Shown here: positions 24,045-36,022 of the stretch, piece after piece
How positions within the stretch are numbered: the first letter of the stretch is position 1
Layout: each line of letters begins with the position of its first letter
NCBI GenBank assembly: GCA_963576785.1
Contig: OY756139.1
Location: forward strand, 372,001 to 436,000
Direction: 5' to 3'
Length of the DNA stretch: 64,000 bases
DNA from: Chlorophyllum brunneum
Lineage: Eukaryota > Basidiomycota > Agaricomycetes > Agaricales > Agaricaceae
Position numbers and translations under genes: made by a program
The notes under the pieces: generated by a model
What the model was told of the DNA's origin: nothing
The model's database searches: none
What the model saw: the letters and a program-made list of their open reading frames with translations, nothing else

Positions 24045-25050
24045 TCTGCAGGAGAAAGTCTACAGGTAGTGAAGAACGATTTAGAGAGACATTGTTCTGT
24101 GCGAGACTTATAAGGAGAATCGAAATCCTCGTTTTTCCTATCCTTTTTTGTTCTATAGATGCGTCCAGAGTCTCAGAAGCATGGCCGTCATCACAGAGAG
24201 TAGGAGTTTCCAAGTCTGATGAAAAGTAGATCTAGATATCCAAGCATAGGACATGTGCTGGGCCTAATTTGTACCAGGAGCATTTTGCTCCTCTAATCCA
24301 AAGAGAAAACGTTACAACCGGACGCTGACGGACATGATCAAAGCAGCTCGCGACTGCACCACAACAAACGTCGCCCCGCAGTCTGTTCCCCAACCACCAG
24401 ACCCCCGGCCACCACTCCGAGGGTTTCTTGACAATGATATACTGTACATGTAACGAGTCCATGTGGCTTTTCCCTTATACATGACTGAGTACTTTCAAAT
24501 CGGTCCTAGATCTATGGAAATTTCCCGAAAGCGCATACTCAAGTAGAGGCTAACGTTCCTGCCGTTCACAATAGAAGATGAAACTGGGATCAATCCTATC
24601 AGCCCAAAGGCTTTCCCGGCCACTAAAGCAATCAATAATGGTTTAGAACGCGTAATTAACTGGGATTGCACAGGTACTTCGAAACCGAGGCCAGGGCTTG
24701 ATGAGTGATTGCGCGTCACTTCGTCTCTAAGAACGTGAAGGTGTGTCCACTACGCTGCGGGCCCAGTTGATGGGCGTGTGATTAGGAGTTGTTGATTGGA
24801 GAAATCAAGTTAGTCTTGGTCAAATCGGGGGATGAAGACGACTGAAACACTCGAAAACAACCTAATATTCACTCAGTTGAGCTTCTTAGCCCACAACGTC
24901 GGGGGCCTGTTGCATTAATAAAGCAAGCGCTCTGTTTGCTACCACCTGCCCAATTCGGGGCGGCACACAATTCGCATGTGCCTACCCGCCAACATCGTTA
25001 TTCTGTTTCTCCACGCGCGCTGGTGAAAGGTCAAACTGGCAGACTTGTAG
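24045..25050. other. intergenic, no gene seen
   Basis: Carries the upstream region of the pseudokinase gene (minus strand). No supported gene in either direction. Confidence 0.45.
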
Positions 25051-27588
25051 TTGAACGATAGTGTTATGACGTCATGTCTTTTCCGTTTCACCATGTTCAC
25101 ACCGTGTCGCCTTGTGTTGCGGAGCGCTCTCCTTATTCTCTTTGCTGTCTTCCTACATCACAACATTCTACTTACTAAAGAAAGAAACCGAACAGACCAG
25201 ATATCGCGTAACCTCATGTCCGACCCACTTGTTGACTGGGTAAAGGACCGCCTAACGTTGCTGTACCGAAAGGGTACAGATTTGGCAGAGAAAGAGCAAT
25301 CTGATCCCCTTCAATCCACCTTCGATCCCAACGCATACTTGGTGTGCAATCACAAGCCTACGACCCTATTTCAGTTTGGGGACGGTCTCAGTGCATCATC
25401 TTTTGCAGTCATTAGGGCGGACATTGAATGGAGAGAAATTCTTGCCATGCCGGATGGGAATGATCATGAAGTGGAGGGATTTCGGGTATGGATTACATTT
25501 GCAGCACCCCCGTCTTTCCACTAATGTTATGCATAGGACAGGATAGTTACCGGTTACTTTACCGTCACTCGCTCCCTGAAATTCCGCATAAGAGCAGCAC
25601 CCGCTCAGAGACTCCAGCACTGTTTCTTCAGCACTAAGTATAAACCTCCCATTCTGCGAAGTAGTGTACAACTCATATGCTCTAACAAGAATACGGGAAT
25701 CCACGAGCACTAGTGAGGGAGGGCAGGAAAGTGAATTTCGCAGGATACTCGAATTCTTCATTACCTCTGTCGATAAACAAGTGCCTATCCACCTTGCAAC
25801 CATACCGGTACGTCTTCTATCCTGCCTGTCCTTTTACCATTGACGCTCACATGAATGGGAAAACCGCAGTCTCCCTAGGTATTTGATTTATGGAGTAAGC
25901 TGTAAATAACAATGCCATGAGTGTTGGTGTCGTCTGATAAGCGCTATCGATCACTTCTGCCGTATCCACCGATGTAGGAGAGGTTTACCTTTTGTAGATC
26001 CAAGAATTCCAAGGATAATGAAAGTAGTATCTATGCAAGGATCAATACACTCCTTCTCTTACGGTCCGTGCAAAAGCGCACGCCAGAGACCCGGACCTAC
26101 AACCGAGATCCGAGACGACGGAAATAGTGTCAAAGGTGAAGAAAAGACCTCTCATTGTTTCAAGTAGTTGTGATTTCAGTCTTCGTGTGTGGATGCTATC
26201 GAAGATTGGAAACGGAACTTGACGACTCGAAAGATGTATCCCGCATCGGATTGTTTCTGACCCCTAGAAACCCTAACGATGATCGAGATCTTCTTCTACA
26301 GTTACTGGGACCCACAGAAGTATGGGCGGTCAATGTTCAACGTTCAAGGCTGTACCTCGGATCTTTTGACGTACTAATCGGGCATGGAATACAGAGTTGG
26401 GTAGGACCTGTCCAGTGTTCGACCTGTACTTGGCCTACCTCCTACTTTCCCCAGCTACTCTTAACCTATGCAGTCACCAGGCCTTCTTTGTGATATGGAT
26501 TATGCGTCGACCATGCGATGGTGTTTGGAAACTAGAAAGGGAGTCGGAATCTTATTACCCCTCAGACAATATATGGTATCGGTGGGTGTAGATGCGATCG
26601 TGCGAGTGTCAAATAAGCTCACTCGAGTACCCATTTACGAGCTTATGAACGACAATGCGGAAACCACCACGGCCCTCTATCACGACGGGACTGTGATTTA
26701 ATGAAAGTGGCCGTCCTCCGGAGCTCCAGAAACCGAGTCTTTGAGTTTCGATGCTTTGGGTAATCGGCAATGAGTCTCCTAAAGCAGACGCATACGTAGT
26801 ACAAGACGGATCGCGACTTTTCTGGTCGGACTCAAGGGTTCTAGTCCCGCCAAATCTCACCGTTCCAAGAAGTCCTAGATATAAACATGAGGATGCGGCG
26901 CGATCTGCCACTAATATATTCTGTGACACGATTGATCACGACGGAAACAGCATGTGAATAGATGAAAAAGACGTGTCAGTCTTGTTATCGCCAACTAACG
27001 CTTTAGAGATTATCAGACCCTCATATTATTGCGGTCGTGTATGTTACCGCAGCGAATTATGTACAAGTACTCAGATACCAGGCTTATGCGGGTAATCAGA
27101 GTAGTAGATTGTTACCTACCTTTTCTTTATGGGCGTTCCAGACCTCAGTAGTTGCGTAACAGAGCGTTGCCTTCGGACCTGTTGGAGCGCCGCGCTGGGT
27201 AAATGCCAGGCAGTACTGTTAGCTATTCTGCAACCACTTTAATGCTAGCATCGACAGAGCCTACCGAAGTGTGATTGATTTGTTCCCCAGACCTCCCACC
27301 GACTACCCTGGATAACGGCCGAACTCATTTGAAACATGACATTTCATCCAGTTACTAGTCTGAAGCAACAGTAGGATTCCTTGACGCCTCGGATATTATA
27401 ACCTGATTCTGTCCCCACCCACTGCCCGCCAGCGGATGGCACGAATCGAAGGCGGAGGCTCTGTGCTATAATGGTTTGTATTATGTCCGAGGGGGAATCG
27501 GTGGTATCGTTGAGTTAGAACAGCAGTGGTGTCAGGGTCCTACCTGTGATAGCCAAAGTATTATCCAATTCACAGATACGGTGAACTA
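25051..27588 (+). other. orphan coding-like pieces, possibly one damaged gene
   Basis: A plus-strand frame at 25051-25524 opens with a hydrophobic N-terminus (from the ATG at 25069: LVLRSALLILFAVFL, a signal anchor). A polar domain follows, ending at a possible donor near 25487 with an acceptor near 25537. Further plus-strand frames look protein-like: about 26155-26400 (RIGLFLTPRNPNDDRDLLLQ), 26468-26701, 26751-26957 and one ending at the TAG near 27588 (LEQQWCQGPTCDSQ). I could not link them into one frame-consistent model and I recognise no domain. They may be a single multi-exon gene or decayed copies. Confidence that something coding is or was here is moderate. The exact extent is a guess. 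Confidence 0.35.
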
Positions 27589-27710
27589 GAGCCCCATTAA
27601 ATTGGCAAATACCTTCCACCCCGGTTCCTTCTAGCACATGAAACGAACACATGCATATTGTATAAACAGATTCGTCGCTCGAAACACCATCCTGTGATGA
27701 CCAGCTTCGG

Positions 27711-28030
27711 TCAGAATGGTTGGGTGGGAATCAGGCTCGAGGTTTGCCCACGCGCTAATTTAATACATGAACAGAGTCCGGTCTTGCGTATTGCGCCCCC
27801 TCCCGTCTGAATGCTGTTCATTTGTGTACCATCTGCCTTTATCCGCCAATATCCGTCATCGTAAAGTGAGACCGTCCGGAACGTCCTACTGTTCTTGTCT
27901 TGCCCACAGTTCTCAATGGGACCCACGGGGCCTGCAATCTGTTTCCAAAGGGCGGCTTGATCACTGGTTCCAAGAACCGAGTAGTAATTCAGCTTGACGT
28001 TCCTGGTTCCCCTGTATCTCCACCCCAGGA
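27711..28030 (-). other. minus-strand coding-like segment, unknown
   Basis: From about 28080 down to 27711 one minus-strand frame stays open over about 120 codons. Its content is protein-like, with aromatic and acidic residues (SLYDDGYWRIKADGTQMNSI) and paired cysteines (TGLCSC). A TGA sits just upstream in the same frame, and I find no acceptor that avoids it. It may be a last exon, or a fragment of a lost gene. No family recognised. Confidence 0.35.
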
Positions 28031-28040
28031 CAGATAATCC

Positions 28041-28995
28041 ATGACTGTCACTGGGAATTTTCCATTGGTGGGTCGTTATTCAACTTCTGGATTGGGCCTG
28101 GTAACTCAATTCAGTCATAGTTGTATTCGCAGAGGCTCTGGAGCAAAGGCCAGCGACTAATTCATACCTGGCAGAGTATTCGCACTGGCGTCTCGCGCAA
28201 AATCGCTGATTGAAGATTCCCCAGACTCGTGGAAAGAATACTGTCCAACCTGGAACGCGCTCGGGGGTGATATCGAGTACAAGCACCCTCATCTTGGCTG
28301 ATAAGCTTAGCCTAACTACCAACTGGTATCGACTGATTCAGTACACCGTGTTCTAAGTTCCTGGCCTTGGGAAGTTTGGACGTAGGGTATTTTGGCGTCG
28401 TTAATATTAATATTTTTGTGTAAACTGCTCAAATCTGATATTCACGGTCTGCCCAGGGTCACTACAAAATGATAATTCAAGTTAACTAACTAAACCGGAT
28501 TATCGACCCCGACTTACAGGCATTCTAGATGGTTCGCCCCTATTCGCACCACCTCGGTGCCTAGATCCTTCTTCCCACTAGCCGAGCTATGCTTCGGTTT
28601 GGCGCTATTGCTGCCAGTGTTTGGAACGAAAGTCGTCTATCAAGAAGCAAGGGAGGTTGGGATCATGATACAGCCGTGCATTGCTGTTGCCTGGCTATCA
28701 GCGGAGAGGCAATTGCCGTGATGCTGTGGTCATGGGATAATGCATTGCTTGTCTCTGTGGGTCGTTGAATAGCCCCCACGAGTACCTTTGAAAAAGAGTA
28801 TATAGAGAACCAGCCAGTTTCGATGGGCCAAAGCTCAGAGCTTGTAATCCAATCTATCCTTGAGTCCGCAGCAGAGTTTGGACACGCTGGCTTAGCGTGC
28901 TCCCACCACGTTTAGGGGTCATCAAACCATATATATATATATGCACAGGTAGTTACAAGCTCCGCCTTCTCTCCCTTGCCACTCCTAAGAACAAG
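28041..28995. other. intergenic with an AT dinucleotide tract
   Basis: No supported gene. A short (AT)n run lies at about 28930-28942 in the probable 5' leader of the coiled-coil gene. Confidence 0.5.
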
Positions 28996-31844
28996 ATGTC
29001 CTTCCTGAATCTGATAGGTGGAAGCAGGAGGCAAGGCACGCCAGTTCGGCCAGCGACTACTACAGGAAAGACGGATGCCGTCTCTATTCATGCCCAGATA
29101 TCTAGTCCGTCTCGACAAACCTCAGTCGACTCTTTAGCGCCGGCTTCGCACAGCAGGAAACGCCCTTCGAGGGCACAAACAGACTCAGTTCCACATATTG
29201 AGTCACGGAATACCCCATCCCGGTCTTCGTCTACTACCCCTGGCATGAGGCCGTCCACGGGTTGGCGTACTGGAGTCCCGAGAATTCTCTCATCTACCCT
29301 CAGGGCATCCCCGTCAGCTTCGCAAACGTCGCTTGCTGAGTCCTACGACAATGACACACACCAATCTTCCTCCCCACCCGAATCGAGATCCAGTTCTGGG
29401 TCTAGGAGATCCAATCTTCCTGGAAAGGCGTCTGCGTCGCTGGAACACGAATGGATGGAGGTCGATAAAGATTCCAGCGACGAAGATGGCTTCATTGAGG
29501 CCCGTCCTGAAGATCTACGTCCAGCGGAAACGGGAACAGATCGAAGGTACGGAATAATGAATAATATGTTGATTATGAAGGACTAATTATGCCCTTGTTT
29601 AGCTCTCACGATGACAAACCTTTACACGAGTCCGTCGTCATGGTAGAGGATGAGCATGAGAAGGCTCGTCGACTTACTGAGGAACTTTCGTCTACGAACC
29701 AGAGGCTTGCAGCGGTGACGAGTGAACATCAGGCTCTGCAACAGCATGTGAAGGAGCTCGAAGTTGAAAACACGCAACAGACCTCTCGGTTGAAGGAGGT
29801 TACGGATGCTGCGGCCACGGCGAGTGCCGCCGCGGCCCAAACCCATGCCAGAGAGATGGAGGAACGACACCGCGAGATACTGGAACTACGTCGAATACTG
29901 GAAGTTCTGCGACTCAAGTCGAAAGAGAGGGAAGAGAGGATGGAGATGTTGGTTCGCGAGAATGGGGTTTTACATAAGGAAATTACGAATTTGGAGGATC
30001 AAAACAAGCGCGAAGAGGAGGACCTCCTGGGAATGAAGAAAGAAGTCGACGCTGCGAATACTGCACTGAGAACCTTTAGGGAGAGAAGTAGGGTTACCCT
30101 CGACGCAGAGAGGGAGGAAAAGAACAAGCTCAAATCTCAAGTCGATGAACTCTGGCGCAAACTGGGGGATCTACAGAAACAGTCGGCGGAACGTGATGAA
30201 CAAATCCAACAACTCCGGCTATCCCAACAATCAACCGACGATGCGTTCCGCAACGTACAAACTCTCGTCGACGAAAAGGATCAAGCCCTAGATGCCATCC
30301 AGAACCGATATACAACGCTAGAGCGGCAAAAGGAACAGCTTCAGGAACGGGCTGTTGAGTTGGAGACGGAAGTCGTCGAGGCCAGGAACTCAAGTCAAAG
30401 GCTTCTTGCGAAAGCGAAGGAAGATCAGAAACACGAGCTTACCCTCGTCAATAATCGTGTTCAAGCGCTCGAAGAGGAGATCTCCTCTTATTCTTCCGTC
30501 ACTCAACAGCTTCGCTCTTCACTTCAATCCGCACGAGCTGAAACAGAAAGTGCAACAGGGCTCGCTGGAGAACGTGCAACCGAGATCGAAAACCTTCTTC
30601 GTCAGATCGATATTTTCGAGGATGCCCTACACGCCAAGGAACAGCAAATTGTTGACATATCCGCTTCCCGCCCATCTCAAGCCCACCTCGAGAACACCAT
30701 CCGCAACCTGAACTCGACTATAGATAGGCTCAAGACGGACCATACCGTCGAACGTCATCATCTCAAACTTCAAACCACCAAAGACGAGGTCCGAATCTCC
30801 AAACTCGAGAAAGATCTCTCCTCCACCCGAGAGAAATTCCGTGATATGCGTAGCCGATATGAAGCGAGCGAACAATCCCGAAGAATGTTACTCGACCAAT
30901 TCTCGAGGCGCGAAGAAGAAAGCCGTAATGAGCGCCGTGAGAGCAGTGGCCTTAGCTTTAATTTCTCCTCTAGCATCATCCGCGATTCCACCCAACCTTC
31001 CAATGATCAAGTGTTCACCCTCCTCAAGAACTTGAACTATGAGATCTTCCAAACTGCTGCTCTATTCGCCGATTCCCTCTGCAACATTAAACGTCCTTCG
31101 TCTCTCGGGGATAACACCAGTGACCTCATTGACGATGAAAGCACTTCTCTTCTCGGACCCCATCTCCTCTCACTCGTCCGTTCACAATCCAACACCCCAC
31201 CGGAATCCTACGATCCATACCCATTACAAACAGCTATCCAAGCAACTCTCGTCTGCTGCGCAACGCGTATCATGACAGCGTGGTACCCAGGACACTGGGA
31301 TCACAGCGACTTCCTCGCAGCAACCTACTCCCGTATCCGTGAGGCCGAAGGTATCACTGCCTCCGATACATGGAAGACAATGACCCGAGCCAGGTTGAGA
31401 CCTACAACATCGACTGTTCTCCGCGTGGTCGACTTCTTAGAAGAATGCCTGAATACAATTTTCCGATATGCCGGGTGGCACGCCATTAGCCCTAGCCCTT
31501 CTCCCGTTGCATCTACTTCGACTGCCACCCAGGTTCAAACCCTCGATTCCCTCCTCAGCGAGAACCGCGAAAGGCTCTCCGCACTCGCCCGGCATTCTCT
31601 TCGTCTCAACGTCATACTCGATAACGTCAGTCCCCAACTCGAGCCAGCACTTGTCGAGCCGGGTTCAGTTTTCGATCATCACGTGATGGAAGGTGAAGAT
31701 GGGAGCCGAGCAAACGACGACGACGACGACGAGGTTGTAGCCACAAGTGAAATTGGGTTGCGTAAGGTGGCCGAGGGAAGTAGCAGCAGGCGTAGGGTCG
31801 TTGTCAAACCCAAGGTAATCCTGAGATCCGCTTTTGATGATTGA
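28996..31844 (+). CDS. large coiled-coil protein, 930 aa, one intron
   Basis: Two exons, 28996-29546 and 29603-31844 (intron GTACGG...TTTAG, phase 2), give 930 aa. Residues 1-180 are a low-complexity Ser/Pro/Thr/Arg-rich tail. About 200-640 is heptad-rich, with long Glu/Lys/Gln/Arg runs such as QLRLSQQSTDDAFRNVQTLV, a clear coiled coil. The C-terminal third is globular and mixed, with VFTLLKNLNYEIFQTAALFA and ATRIMTAWYPGHWDHSDF. It ends in an Asp-rich GAC-repeat tract (about 31714-31730) and a basic end. The design suits a cytoskeletal, spindle-pole or trafficking tether. No named family is recognised, though it looks like a conserved basidiomycete protein. It converges with the HECT gene, whose stop lies 185 bases past this one's. 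Confidence 0.85.
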
Positions 31845-32028
31845 CTCCCTTTCTTGTAAGTGCTTCATTTCGCCTCCGTGTTTCCGCACTTGTACTTGTA
31901 CCCTGATTATGTATCAATTTGTACGCTAGTTTCCTCGCGTCTTGATGGTCAATGGAATTATGATTCATTAGCAGTCGAAAGGTCCAGAAACAAAGACACC
32001 TGTATTACAAAGCTGTACACACCAAGAC

Positions 32029-35000
32029 TTAAGACAAGTCAAAGCCAGCATTAGAAGTTATCGCTTGCACCAATTTAGCTCTCAACGTCTTCTCAGTAGT
32101 ATACCTCGGCAGCTAGAGTCACAACCATAAAGTTAACAACCTGCTTCTAATTTCTTGACCAATAAAAACCACATCAACGTACCTTCAACAAGTTGACGCA
32201 TGTGCTGGAGGTTGGCAACCTCAGTTCATCAGCTCCGGCATCCCGTATCGAGAAATTCGGAACCAATTCCTTAAAACCAAGCAACGGAGGTCGACTGCAA
32301 CTCGTCACGAAACGCAACAAAGCACGTTTCTGGTCCTCCCTGAATGAATCGACAACCTTCATCATGAGAAGTCAGCCCAAAAACATATAGCAATCAGCGA
32401 AGAGAAAGACGTACCTTCCAGAACGATCTGATGGTCTGATGTCCAGAATCATACAACCCTCCGTAATTCGTATTGTTCTTCAAGTCTTCGATATCAATTG
32501 GCGTATTTACGCCGCCGAGTAGAATCTGGACCTCATGCTGATTAAACATCCTGCACGGTCGTATCAGTCTCGAGATCAGTCCATCAAAAAGGACAACTCT
32601 CAGTACGTACCTCAACCACTTCGGATCAATCATCTCCGATAGCCCCTCAAAGAACGCATTACTCTGCAGCTTGATTTGCTTGCTTAGCCGGTAGTGTGAG
32701 ATTAAGTAGATGTACGTCAACCGGTTCTCCCTCGTCACCGGCGTCTCGCTTCCGTTCCGCATAAGGTCAATTGTCTTGTTCACGCCAAACTCTGAGAAAA
32801 GACAAAAAATTGTGTGGATAAGACACATAGAGCTCGCCGTAGGAAAGGCGCGCACCATCAATAGCCACCGTAAAATTGAGCGAGAGATCTTCGGGATTTC
32901 CAGTATAATGCTTGAGGAATATCAGTCCATTGTACAATTCAGGATCAAGGGATGCCAGATCGTCCAAGAAGCTTTGCTTCCCCAGCCACTAAGTTAGGCA
33001 CAAAGCAAACTCAGTGTCAGCAGACTCGAGTAAGGATCGCAACGTACCTTGGCGAGGAAGAAGCCAGCAAAAGCAACATCTATAAGTATGCCCTCATACA
33101 TCGCCTTCCCCAGGATCCTCCCAATGAACCGGTACCAGCTAAGGCTGTGCGCTAATGAACGGAATGTCAACCAAACTGCAAAATCACAAAGAAGACGATG
33201 AATACGTACGTTCAGTCGCATACGAATGAGGATTAGGATACAACTCATTCTTTTTGTTCGCCAACCACAACCCGCGATCCGTATCAAACACCTCTTTGCT
33301 CAACGATGTCAAGAATTCTTTGAAGACACCTCCGCCATCAATACCCGCCCTAATAAAGACAACAAATATCGATGATGAGCCAGTCAACACGACAAGTCCA
33401 AAGCAGGAGGTATACTTACTCCTCCTGTCCGAACTGGTCTACAAATGTAATTTCAATCGGCTGCTTCAAATCCGCCTCTGCAAGCCTATCGAACCCATCC
33501 TGCGCAACCATATCTCTGCGCACCTGCACCCTGGTCTTATAACCACCAAACTGCATGGCACGCGATGGTAGAGATCTTGAAAGACCCGAGGCCTCGTTTG
33601 CTCCGTGAGCAACCATATCATTGTACACAAATTCGCGGAAGATTCGAACTCGTGTCTCAAAGGGAATGGCAAACGGTATGTTATTGAGTATTCCGAGGCG
33701 GGGTGAGATTTGTGCGAGTTGGAATTTGGAAAGTTGACGCGTTTGTATGCCGTTCTCGGAAAGCATTTGTCTATCCTCGAGGCTGCGAATGTCATCAATT
33801 ACGGCACGGGCTAAGCAGGGGCATGTTGCTCACATGGCTGCCTCGACGAATGACTGAAGATCAATCTCAGATTCTACAAGCCAATGATCTCGAGGTAGGA
33901 AAGGTTTTCTCGAGCTATGTTGACGAATGAGCACCCAATAGGAAAATGCACGCCAGAGATTCGCGCTACTTACTCCCTTGCGTGTATTGCAACCAGACAA
34001 CGCGTTACCTTATCCCTAACAGTCTCCCACGGGCACTTCAAGTCCGGAGTGACCAGTTGGTGACCAGGGGCGGTATATTCCTCACGCCAATAAAGCGTTA
34101 CAGCGATGCCGAGCAGCTGCTTGCTGAATCGTCGCAGATCCTCAAGCATGAGAGGATTACGGGTAGCCCCAGTTTCACTGAAGAACTCGTCATCACCCAT
34201 GGTCAGGAGCGCTTGGGAATATAAGTCCGTGAGCAAAATCAACGAAGGCCATTGCGTCTTGTTGTTGGGATCTGAGGGAAGGTATATCAGAAAAGGCCTG
34301 GAAGCCCGGGTACAGCAGTACGAAACTCACCACTAAGGTTGTTGTTCGGTTGTCCGAGTTGACTCTTGAGGACATATTGGCGGTACAACATCCGGATAAT
34401 CCCGCCGCCGCCCAAATTCGCGACGATGTTAAGTAAAACGTCTTTTTGCGAGGGCCAGACAATGATGAGCGACAACAAGAACACCACATAGTCGAGTAGG
34501 ACAGTGTCACTTTTGCTGGCCACACTGAAAAGAGAGGTGATGTGGCCAGCACTCGGCACTGATCCAAGGCGCTTAACTGTTCGTGGGTCCATCTTCGGCA
34601 GCGGTGGTTCGCTGAACGAGGAAACAGCGGTCACAGTGATCCTCGGTCCATCGTCCGAGTCAGAGTCGATATCATCCTGGACAGCTTGAGGCTGCACCCT
34701 CCGCTTTTTTGCAGCCGCCTCCGGATCAAGAGCGTTGACAGGCAGGCTATTCATGATGACAGAAAGAAATTTGAGGTAGGTCCCGACAGCTTGAGACGGA
34801 AGCCGGGAGATATGGGGTGAGGCGAACATGTAGGTATTTGCTAGTAAGTGTATGCGTGATTCGCTAGTTAACGACTGAGTGAGATCGTGTATGGATGGGC
34901 GGAAAACAGGAAGGTGTGCCCATGGCAAATGGGATGCAAGGAAGCTGATAGATGGGATGGGTAGACGATTGGGTAATAGAGGTATTGAAAGGATATGCTG

Positions 35001-35826
35001 AAATATTGACACCAGGATTGAGGCGAATGAGGGATGATTAGCAGGGAAAATGGCTACGGGTGCCATAGAGAGTTGTATGATTAAGGGTAATGGGGGCGCA
35101 GACCGGGACTCAAGAGGCTAAGGGACCAGATCAGCTCAATTCTACGATCACATCACGAGGGAACATACGAGAGCCCTGATCGCCTGCGCTGCGAGAGGAT
35201 AGAAATGACGTTGAAGCAGGTAGCCGAGGATAGAAGTTGTGATTTGAGTGTCTTCATTCCGAGGTTGCAACAAAGCATTCAGAACGTTAAGGTGCGAAAC
35301 AGCATACTGCGACCTAAATACGGTCAGCGTGACGTACTACGAGTGCGCAAGCAGGTGTCATACATTGGGTGGTGGGCTACCGAGGTCAACATGAGTACAG
35401 CCGCTTGTCGCATTAAAACGAGCCAACTTTCGGCATCTTTGCCGTTGAATGGTCTAAAAAGACTTTCTGCACAAAATCAGCATCACAACAATGGCTTGAA
35501 TATGCAAACCTACCAGGGCTCATTGCACATGACCACCGTCCGAGCACGTCCTCGTCATGACCCATGAGAACAAGACATCGGAGTCCCGTAATACTCGTCG
35601 GATCCGACTCGAACATCCTCCGCAGTTCCCTGCGCGTACGTTGGGCTTCAGTAACACCTCGCCACCATGCCTGGAGCTTAATTGCGTTTTCCTGTCGGCG
35701 TCGAAGTTCTCGACGTGCCTCGCGTTCCCTACGCGCATTGCGAAGTACATCGTGGTCGCTTGCTACTGCAGATGCTCCCCCGAGGTTGATTCTGCGCCTG
35801 GACTCGTCGCCAAAGACGGGGATCAT
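32029..35826 (-). CDS. HUL5: HECT E3 ubiquitin ligase, HUL5/UBE3C type
   Basis: These ligases take ubiquitin from an E2 onto their own cysteine and extend chains on proteasome-bound substrates. The minus-strand gene has about a dozen exons. The start at 35826 gives [18 protein letters not shown] followed by an Arg-rich IQ motif ([10 protein letters not shown]), as in UBE3C/Hul5. A long middle part follows, with an acidic insert ([12 protein letters not shown]) and a Lys/Arg patch. The HECT domain starts near 33500 ([20 protein letters not shown] then DQFGQEE) and continues with [60 protein letters not shown] and [15 protein letters not shown]. The catalytic Cys is in [12 protein letters not shown], codon 32198-32200. 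The last exon reads [18 protein letters not shown] and ends DLS. All HECT exons are open, so the gene looks functional. Exact exon limits in the N-terminal half are approximate. Confidence 0.92.
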
Positions 35827-36022
35827 GGTGGAAGAGAGCAGACATGTACTCGCTGACAACTACATACGCAAGCCATTAACGTCACGTGTTGCGGCATGTT
35901 TCTCTATCTATTCTGAACTCTTCCACGACCGACCTCGGCTCCCGGTATTCTGCTATCGGAACAAACATGTGCTCAAGCCTAGTGTCGCTGTAAGAAAAAG
36001 GCTGTAGCTCGGGGGGAATGGA

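Noticed and set aside
25396..25803. 135-codon open frame on the minus strand
   Set aside because: It overlaps the better plus-strand frame with a signal anchor and has no motif. It may be a chance open frame opposite coding-like sequence.
28929..28942. AT dinucleotide run as a possible regulatory repeat
   Set aside because: Too short and too common in fungal 5' flanks to support a role.
31714..31730. GAC trinucleotide repeat
   Set aside because: It codes a plain Asp run at the end of the coiled-coil protein. Nothing more is needed to explain it.
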